The translations under genes and the position numbers were made by a program. From positions 1 to 46,410 of the forward strand of contig NZ_AEJB01000622.1 of the NCBI RefSeq assembly GCF_000331005.1: 46,410 bases of DNA, given 5' to 3'. This document shows, one piece after another, positions 1 through 6,450 of the stretch (the first letter of the stretch is position 1; every line of letters starts with the position of its first letter). A model generated the notes under the pieces. That model was not told the origin of the DNA, did not search any database, and saw nothing but the letters and a program-made list of their open reading frames with translations. The stretch is from Streptomyces turgidiscabies Car8. GTDB taxonomy: Bacteria > Actinomycetota > Actinomycetes > Streptomycetales > Streptomycetaceae.

Positions 1-495
1 CCCTTCGTGTGTCCAAGTGGCGCTGGTGGGGCGCGTTTCGCGGGCGGGGGCGCACGGTTGCGTTCGGGGCGAATGCGCGCCGATCAAGGGTGGCGAGCCC
101 ACTAGCGTGTGTGTCGGCGCCCCAGTTCTCTGGAGCGCCCCCTTCCAAGGACATGGTTCCGGACCCCCGCCCATCGGGGCCCGGCCCGAGTTCCAGCAAG
201 CCGCCTACCGGGTCTATGGGCGGTGTCGCGGAAGGGGGCGCCCATGGGTCGCCACCGCAAGCCCACCCGCTGGGACCGGCTCCGTCTTCGGGCGGTCAAG
301 TTCCGGAGGAGGTGCCTCTTGCGGACATACGGATGGTGAGCGGCCGCCCCCATAGGAACTAGGGGCGGACACCCGTGAACCATCAGGAGCCTGCCGCAGT
401 GCCCCTGCGGTGGGCTCCACCTGCCTGTACGGTACCGACGCGAGAGCCCCCGCGCCACCGGCCTCCGAGGCTCGGCGACTCGCACGCGCCCCCAT
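1..495. other. Left-edge stretch with no convincing gene
   Basis: Several overlapping short reading frames cross this stretch on both strands, but none has a recognisable domain, a good ribosome binding site and a believable composition together. A 7-bp inverted repeat (CCGCCCC at 344-350, GGGGCGG at 362-368) could end transcription arriving from either side. I read the stretch as non-coding spacer downstream of the dehydrogenase-like gene. A small basic peptide starting at 244 cannot be excluded. Confidence 0.5.
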
Positions 496-1722
496 TCACA
501 ACCGATGCGCCGCCCCCGTAGGGGTCGCCCCCCGCGTGTCCAGCAGCAGCTGTGCCTTCACCGACAGGCCCTGGAGGTCGTACGTGCGGTGCTGCTGGAG
601 GAGGATCGTCAGGTCGGCGTCGGCCGCCGCCTCGTAGAGGGAGTCCGCGCGGGGGACGGGGCGGTCCAGGACGCTCCAGGACGGGATGTGCGGGTCGTGG
701 TAGCTGACCGAGGCGCCCAGCTCCATCAGGCGGATCGCGATCTCCTGGGCGGGGGAGCCCTGTTGGTCGGCGAGGTCGGGCTTGTAGGTGACGCCCAGCA
801 GCAGTACGCGTGCGCCGCGGGCCGATTTGCCGTGCTCGTTCAGGAGCGTGGCCGCGCGCTGGATGACGTACTGGGGCATGTGGTTGTTGACCTGCTGGGC
901 GAGTTCCACCATGCGCAGGGCGCGGCCCGTGCGGCCGGTGTGGCCCGTGTGGTTGTGCAGGTCCTGGGGGACCGCGTGGCCGCCTACGCCGGGGCCCGGG
1001 CGGAATGCCTGGAAGCCGAACGGCTTGGTCTCCGCGCAGCGGATGACGTCCCACAGGTCGACGCCCAGGTCGTGGCAGAGCACGGCCATCTCGTTGACGA
1101 GGGCGATGTTGACATGCCGGAAGTTGGTCTCCAGCAACTGCACCGTTTCCGCTTCCCGGGGTCCACGCGCGCGTACGACCTTGTCGGTGAGCCGGCTGTA
1201 GAAGGCGGCGGCCGACTCGGTGCAGGCCGGGGTGAGGCCGCCGATGACCTTCGGGGTGTTGGCGGGGGTGAAGTCGCGGTTGCCGGGGTCGACGCGGCTG
1301 GGGGAATAGGCGAGGTGGAAGTCGCGGCCCGCCCGCAGCCCGGAGCCCTCTTCTAGAAGAGGGCGCAGGAACTCCTCCGTCGTTCCCGGGTGGACGGGCG
1401 ACTCCAGGATCACCGTGGTGTGCGGGCGCAGCCGCGCGGCGAGGGTGCGGGCGGCGGCCTCCACCTGGCTCAGGTCAAGGGTTCCGTCGGCGCCGCACGG
1501 TGTGGGCGCGCAGATGACGGCGGTGCGTACACGGCCGAGTTCGGCGGGGCCGGCTGCTGTCCGGAAGCCCTTGGAGAGCATCCGGCGCAGTTCCGCGGCG
1601 GTGAGGGAACCGGCCTCGGGGCCGGTCTTGTAACCGAGGGTGGGGATGCCTGCGGCGACGGCCGCCTGGGCCAGTGGCAGGCCGAGATGTCCGAGTCCGA
1701 TGACGGCGAGGTCTGCGGGCAT
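496..1722 (-). CDS. Nucleotide-sugar dehydrogenase homologue lacking catalytic residues (probable pseudoenzyme)
   Basis: About 408 residues with the full fold of the UDP-glucose/UDP-ManNAc dehydrogenase family: an N-terminal Rossmann motif (GLGHLG, residues 9-14), a middle helix region, the segment TKPFGF, and a C-terminal domain with GVTYKPD and YHDP. The catalytic positions are changed. The hydrolytic Thr of the STV motif is Pro109, the Glu of SPERV is Ser142, the catalytic Lys is Gln195, the Asn four residues later is Thr199, and the nucleophilic Cys of GGHC is Ala250. The acidic residue that binds the NAD ribose is Lys32. The spacing from 195 to 250 fits the family, so this is not a frameshift artefact. 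Start chosen at ATG 1722, where GGGAAGGAC lies upstream and the Rossmann motif follows at once; an in-frame start at 1767 is possible. It diverges from glpD. A scaffold or regulatory role is inference. Confidence 0.8.
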   Translation of the reverse strand: MPADLAVIGLGHLGLPLAQAAVAAGIPTLGYKTGPEAGSLTAAELRRMLSKGFRTAAGPAELGRVRTAVICAPTPCGADGTLDLSQVEAAARTLAARLRPHTTVILESPVHPGTTEEFLRPLLEEGSGLRAGRDFHLAYSPSRVDPGNRDFTPANTPKVIGGLTPACTESAAAFYSRLTDKVVRARGPREAETVQLLETNFRHVNIALVNEMAVLCHDLGVDLWDVIRCAETKPFGFQAFRPGPGVGGHAVPQDLHNHTGHTGRTGRALRMVELAQQVNNHMPQYVIQRAATLLNEHGKSARGARVLLLGVTYKPDLADQQGSPAQEIAIRLMELGASVSYHDPHIPSWSVLDRPVPRADSLYEAAADADLTILLQQHRTYDLQGLSVKAQLLLDTRGATPTGAAHRL

Positions 1723-1771
1723 GCGAGGGCCGTCCTTCCCAGTAGCCGAAGCGGGACAGGTGCGCAAGCGC

Positions 1772-1877
1772 TGTGGACAGAACGAGCGAGCGCAATGTCA
1801 GACTAGGAGTAAATATGACCGATATGCGTGATTGGGTGGGCGAGTTTCCACAGGTGTTTCTGTGTGGGTTGTCCACA
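1772..1877. promoter_or_regulatory. Cluster of three DnaA-box-like 9-mers
   Basis: TTGTCCACA at 1869-1877 equals the Streptomyces DnaA-box consensus as I know it. GTTTCCACA at 1844-1852 is a weaker match on the same strand, and CTGTCCACA lies on the opposite strand at 1772-1780. Between them is a stretch that is AT-rich for this genome (about 1806-1832). The cluster sits between two divergent genes, so DnaA binding there could affect either promoter or titrate DnaA. This is not oriC, which carries many more boxes and flanks dnaA/dnaN. Confidence 0.45.
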
Positions 1878-2020
1878 GGCTGAGGGCGGGTGGTGGCCGA
1901 AGTCGGGCGACCCGGTCAGAATTCGGGCAGGGGGATTCGGGCAGGCGCAGTCGTACGGCGTGAACCACAGTCGGCCGGTCGTGCGGAGACGGCCGGTGCG
2001 ACCGACAGCTGGAGGCAGCG

Positions 2021-3727
2021 ATGAGGACAGCGGCACTGGGACCGGTGGAGCGTGCCGAGTCACTGGCAGCAATGGCCGAGCGTGAGCTGGATGTGCTGGT
2101 CGTGGGCGCCGGCGTGGTCGGAGCGGGCACCGCGCTCGACTCCGTGACCCGCGGTCTGTCCACGGGACTGGTGGAGGCCCGTGACTGGGCGTCGGGCACG
2201 TCGAGCAGGTCCAGCAAGCTCATTCACGGCGGGCTGCGCTATCTGGAGATGCTCGACTTCGCCCTCGTCCGGGAGGCGCTGAAGGAACGCGGGCTGTTGC
2301 TGGAGCGGCTCGCGCCGCACCTGGTCAAGCCCGTGGCGTTCCTGTATCCGCTGCAGCACCAGGGCTGGGAGCGGTTGTACGCCGGGGCGGGCGTCGCGCT
2401 CTACGACGCGATGTCGATGGCTCGCGGGCACGGGCGTGGTCTGCCCGCGCACCGTCACCTGAGCCGCCGTCATGCCCTGCGTGTCGCGCCCGCCTTGAAG
2501 AAGGACGCGCTGGTCGGAGCGCTGCAGTACTACGACGCGCAGATGGACGACGCCCGCTTCGTGGCCACCCTGGTGCGTACGGCGGCGGCGTACGGCGCGA
2601 AGGTAGCCAACCGCGCGCGGGTGACCGGCTTCCTGCGGGAGGGGGAGCGGGTCGTCGGTGCCCGGGTGCAGGATGTCGAGGGCGGCGGAGAGTACGAGAT
2701 CCGTGCCCGGCAGATCGTCAACGCCACCGGGGTGTGGACCGACGACACCCAGGGCATGGTCGGCGAACGCGGCCAGTTCCACGTCCGGGCGTCCAAGGGC
2801 ATCCATCTGGTCGTACCCAAGGACCGGATCCACTCGACGACCGGGCTGATCCTGCGCACCGAGAAGTCCGTGCTGTTCGTGATCCCGTGGGGCCGGCACT
2901 GGATCGTCGGCACGACGGACACCGACTGGGACCTGGACAAGGCACACCCGGCGGCCTCCAGCGCCGACATCGACTACCTGCTGGAACACGTGAACTCGGT
3001 ACTCGCGGTGCCGCTGACGAGGGACGACGTCCAGGGCGTGTACGCGGGCCTGCGGCCCCTGCTCGCCGGGGAGTCCGACGCCACCAGCAAACTGTCGCGC
3101 GAGCACACGGTGGCGCATCCGGTGCCGGGCCTGGTGGTCGTGGCGGGCGGCAAGTACACGACCTACCGGGTGATGGCGAAGGACGCGGTCGACGCGGCCG
3201 TGCACGGACTCGACCAGCGAGTCGCCGAGTGTGTGACGGAGGACGTGCCGCTGCTGGGCGCCGAGGGCTACCGCGCGCTGTGGAACGCCCGGGCGCGGAC
3301 GGCCGCGCGCACCGGCCTCCACGTGGTGCGCGTGGAGCACCTGCTGAACCGGTACGGCTCACTGGCGCAGGAGGTCCTCGATCTGATCGCCGCGGACTCC
3401 TCGCTGGGCGAGCCGCTGCAGGCGGCGGAGGACTATCTGCGGGCGGAGATCGTCTACGCGGCCTCGCACGAGGGCGCGCGGCATCTGGACGACGTGCTGA
3501 CCCGGCGGACCCGGATCTCGATCGAGACATTCGACCGGGGGACGCGCAGTTCGCGTGAGGCGGCGGAGCTGATGGCGCCCGTCCTCGGCTGGGACAAGGA
3601 CCAGATCGAGCGTGAGGTCGAGCACTACGACAAGCGCGTGGAGGCGGAGCGCGAGTCGCAGCGGCAGCCGGACGACCTCACCGCGGACGCTGCGCGGCTG
3701 GGTGCGCCGGACATCGTGCCGCTCTGA
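2021..3727 (+). CDS. glpD: Glycerol-3-phosphate dehydrogenase, FAD-dependent
   Basis: A 568-residue protein of normal family length. It oxidises sn-glycerol-3-phosphate to dihydroxyacetone phosphate and passes electrons to the quinone pool at the membrane. The FAD dinucleotide motif GAGVVG is at residues 29-34. The family signature SSKLIHGGLRYLE, the segment LRPLLAG and the GGKYTTYR block are all present, followed by the usual C-terminal helical domain. The start at 2021 has GGAGG at 2011-2015, five bases upstream. It is monocistronic by spacing: a 378-bp gap separates it from the kinase cluster, and no glycerol facilitator or kinase gene is near, unlike the gyl operon. The upstream spacer shared with the sugar-dehydrogenase homologue holds DnaA-box-like sites. 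Confidence 0.95.
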   Translation: MRTAALGPVERAESLAAMAERELDVLVVGAGVVGAGTALDSVTRGLSTGLVEARDWASGTSSRSSKLIHGGLRYLEMLDFALVREALKERGLLLERLAPHLVKPVAFLYPLQHQGWERLYAGAGVALYDAMSMARGHGRGLPAHRHLSRRHALRVAPALKKDALVGALQYYDAQMDDARFVATLVRTAAAYGAKVANRARVTGFLREGERVVGARVQDVEGGGEYEIRARQIVNATGVWTDDTQGMVGERGQFHVRASKGIHLVVPKDRIHSTTGLILRTEKSVLFVIPWGRHWIVGTTDTDWDLDKAHPAASSADIDYLLEHVNSVLAVPLTRDDVQGVYAGLRPLLAGESDATSKLSREHTVAHPVPGLVVVAGGKYTTYRVMAKDAVDAAVHGLDQRVAECVTEDVPLLGAEGYRALWNARARTAARTGLHVVRVEHLLNRYGSLAQEVLDLIAADSSLGEPLQAAEDYLRAEIVYAASHEGARHLDDVLTRRTRISIETFDRGTRSSREAAELMAPVLGWDKDQIEREVEHYDKRVEAERESQRQPDDLTADAARLGAPDIVPL

Positions 3728-4105
3728 CGCATCCGCAACTTCCGGTCCCGAAGCGCGGGTTTCGGCCTTCCCGCAACTTTCCGTCCGCTCTTCTCGAACT
3801 CCTGACCGTCACTCGAACGAGTGTCGTGAGCTGGGATCTTTGCTCGGCACCCGTCCGTTCTACGGGGTGCGGGGGCAGAAGTCGGCAGCGAGCGGGCCCG
3901 GTTCGGGACCGGGGCCCGCGCTCGCGAGGGGGTTCATTCGGGAGGGGGGATGGCAGTGACAGCAGGTGGGGCGGGGGATCGGTTGCGTCACGCGGCCTTC
4001 CTTCCCACGGGCCGCCGTCCGTCCCGAGGGGCACCCGGGGCATCGGCCGGTTGTCGGGTGAGGGACAATGGAGGCTCTGTCAGGGCGGGTTGCTTGAGGG
4101 GACGC
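3728..4105. other. Spacer between glpD and the kinase cluster, with hairpin and palindrome
   Basis: No gene is convincing here, although the first kinase frame stays open back to 3950. A perfect inverted repeat CACTCG-AA-CGAGTG lies at 3810-3823 and could be an operator. A strong GC hairpin (GCGGGCCCGGT at 3892-3902 with ACCGGGGCCCGC at 3908-3919, one bulged base) has no T-tract but could terminate glpD transcription, as such stems often do in Streptomyces. A purine-rich ribosome binding site (GAGGGGA, 4095-4101) precedes the kinase start. Confidence 0.5.
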
Positions 4106-6298
4106 ATGTCGGAGGCGGAGCGGGCGGGAGCATCCCGTCAGGACAGGAGTGAGCGTCTCCTCGCCGGGCGGTACCGGCTGGGAGGAGTCCTCGGCCGCGG
4201 CGGCATGGGCACCGTCTGGCGCGCGGAGGACGAGACCCTCGGCCGGACGGTCGCCGTCAAGGAGCTGAGGTTCCCGGGGAGCATCGACGAGGACGAGAAG
4301 CGGCGGCTGATCACGAGGACGCTGCGCGAGGCCAAGGCGATCGCGCGGATCCGCAACAACAGTGCCGTGACCGTCTTCGACGTGGTCGAGGAGGACGACC
4401 GGCCGTGGATCGTGATGGAGCTCGTCGAGGGCAAGTCGCTCGCCGAGGTCATCCGTGAGGACGGGCTGCTGGAGCCCCGGCGCGCGGCCGAGGTGGGCCT
4501 CGCGATCCTCGACGTGCTCAGGTCCGCGCACCGCGAGGGCATCCTGCACCGCGATGTGAAACCGTCGAACGTGCTGATGTCCGAGGACGGCCGGGTCGTC
4601 CTCACCGACTTCGGTATCGCGCAGGTCGAGGGCGACCCGTCGATCACCTCGACCGGCATGCTCGTCGGCGCGCCCTCCTACATCTCGCCTGAGCGGGCCC
4701 GAGGCCACAAGCCCGGCCCCGCTGCCGACCTCTGGTCGCTCGGCGGCCTGCTGTACGCGTCGGTCGAGGGTGTGCCGCCGTACGACAAGGGGTCCGCGAT
4801 CGCGACGCTGACCGCCGTGATGACGGAGCAGTTGGAGGAGCCGAAGAACGCGGGCCCGCTGAAGGACGTGATCTACGGGCTGCTCAACAAGGATCCCGCC
4901 AAGCGGCTCGACGACGCCGGTGCGCGCCGGATGCTCAACGCGGTGATCCACGCTCTCGAGCCCAAGCCGGCCGCGCCGGAACCCATGGATGCCACGAAGG
5001 TCGTGCCGTTGCCGGTTCTGCCGGGCAAGGGCAAGGGCAAGGAAGCCGGTAAGAGCGCGGAGAGCGGGAGTCCGGCCGAGTCGGGTTCCGGGGGCAAGCG
5101 GGCCGAAGAGGCCGGCGAGCGGTTCCGGGGAGCGTTCCGGTCCGTGAAGAAGGCGGCTGTCGCGGCGAGTGCCGGGGCGGGAGCGGCGGTTCGTACGAAG
5201 TCCGCAGGCTCCGCCGGGACGGCCGGTTCCTCCGAGCCCGCGGGAGCGGCCGGGGCCGGCGCGGCCTCGGGGACCGCGGGTTCCACGAGCGCGGCCTCGG
5301 GGAGTGCGGCTTCCGCCGGTGTGGCGGACCAGGCTGCGAAGAACGCCGGTGCGCCGGAGGCCGGGAAGCGCACCGGCGGTACCGCGCAGGGGGCTGTCGT
5401 TCCCGGCGCACGGGACGGCCAGGCTCGGGACCGGGGAGCGCAGGGAAGCAACTCCGGTACCGGGGGGCGTAGTTCGGGGTGGCCTGTGGTGCCGCCGCCG
5501 GATCTGCCGCCGCGGTCCGTGCCCAGGGCGCCGATCACCGACGTGGTGCCGAAGCGCACGCTGGTGCTCATCGCGGTGGTCGTCGCCGTCATCGTGCTCG
5601 GTGTGGTGCTGGCCCTCGTGCTCGGGGGCGACGACTCCACCGACAGTTCCGCCGGCGGGGCGAAGAGCGGCGGGGACAAGGTGACGTCCACGTCATCCGG
5701 CTCCCCCGCGACCAAGGAGGACAAGGACGACGGCACCCGTACGGACGGTGGTCAGAGCGCCGACACCAAGACCGGCACGGAGACGGGAACCGGGACGGGC
5801 ACGGGAGCGGGCACGGGGAACTCCCCCAGTGCGTCGGCGAGTGCGTCCGGTGAGGCCGGTGGCTCCGCGGGAGTGTCCACGTACAAGAGTGGGCAGGGGT
5901 TCTCCATCGGACTGCCCGCCGGGTGGAAGTACGAGTCCACGGGGGCCGCGGGGGCCCGCTTCGCCGGGCCCGACGGGCAGAGGCTGCTCGTCGGATGGAC
6001 CACGACACCCAAGAGTGATCCCGTGGCGGACTGGAAGAACCAAGAGCAGTACATGACGCGTTCGCAGTACGACAGGATCCGAATAGCGAAGGTGAGCTAC
6101 CGCGGCTGGAACACGGCCGACTGGGAGTTCACCTACTCGGAGGGCGGGACGAAGTACCGGTCGGTGGACCGGGGGTTCGTCGTCAACGGCCAACTCGGGT
6201 ATGGGCTCATGTTCACGGCGAAAGCGTCGAATTGGGACAGTGAGCTGCGCAAGGAGACATGGCGGACCTTCACGGAGACGTTCGAGCCGAAATCGTGA
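4106..6298 (+). CDS. Receptor-type Ser/Thr protein kinase (kinase 1 of the cluster)
   Basis: About 730 residues: an N-terminal Hanks-type kinase, a long Ala/Gly/Ser-rich linker, one transmembrane helix (about 485-508), and an extracellular C-terminal domain. Kinase motifs are complete: Gly loop GRGGMG (30-35), VAVK with Lys52, HRDVKPSN with Asp150 and Lys152, DFG Asp168, and SPER in place of APE. There are no PASTA repeats. The outer domain (about 592-730) begins with a G-F-S-I-x-L-P-x-G-W type motif shared with its neighbours. Start chosen at ATG 4106 because GAGGGGA precedes it and the kinase begins soon after; the frame extends upstream to 3950 without a good ribosome binding site. Synteny from memory suggests the S. 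coelicolor SCO4775-SCO4779 cluster, linked to spore-wall synthesis through PkaI; which member this is I cannot say. Confidence 0.92.
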   Translation: MSEAERAGASRQDRSERLLAGRYRLGGVLGRGGMGTVWRAEDETLGRTVAVKELRFPGSIDEDEKRRLITRTLREAKAIARIRNNSAVTVFDVVEEDDRPWIVMELVEGKSLAEVIREDGLLEPRRAAEVGLAILDVLRSAHREGILHRDVKPSNVLMSEDGRVVLTDFGIAQVEGDPSITSTGMLVGAPSYISPERARGHKPGPAADLWSLGGLLYASVEGVPPYDKGSAIATLTAVMTEQLEEPKNAGPLKDVIYGLLNKDPAKRLDDAGARRMLNAVIHALEPKPAAPEPMDATKVVPLPVLPGKGKGKEAGKSAESGSPAESGSGGKRAEEAGERFRGAFRSVKKAAVAASAGAGAAVRTKSAGSAGTAGSSEPAGAAGAGAASGTAGSTSAASGSAASAGVADQAAKNAGAPEAGKRTGGTAQGAVVPGARDGQARDRGAQGSNSGTGGRSSGWPVVPPPDLPPRSVPRAPITDVVPKRTLVLIAVVVAVIVLGVVLALVLGGDDSTDSSAGGAKSGGDKVTSTSSGSPATKEDKDDGTRTDGGQSADTKTGTETGTGTGTGAGTGNSPSASASASGEAGGSAGVSTYKSGQGFSIGLPAGWKYESTGAAGARFAGPDGQRLLVGWTTTPKSDPVADWKNQEQYMTRSQYDRIRIAKVSYRGWNTADWEFTYSEGGTKYRSVDRGFVVNGQLGYGLMFTAKASNWDSELRKETWRTFTETFEPKS

Positions 6299-6450
6299 TG
6301 CGCGCGCTCCCGAGTTGAGGCCGTGAGATCTCGAATCCCCTCTTTGTGAGTTGCCTCCGGCACGTATCGTGAGTGGTTGCGGACCGTACGCATGCAGAAC
6401 GGGACGTATGGCGAACGGAATTGAGCAGCCGGACGGCCGGGGGAGGCATC

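Noticed and set aside
9..362. Several short overlapping frames at the left edge, including a basic peptide from 244
   Set aside because: No domain, no agreement of ribosome binding site and frame, and Pro/Arg-rich composition typical of shadow frames in GC-rich DNA.
2060..3340. 426-codon minus-strand frame opposite glpD
   Set aside because: It is the antisense of a clear glpD gene; its His/Val/Gln-rich composition shows a shadow frame.
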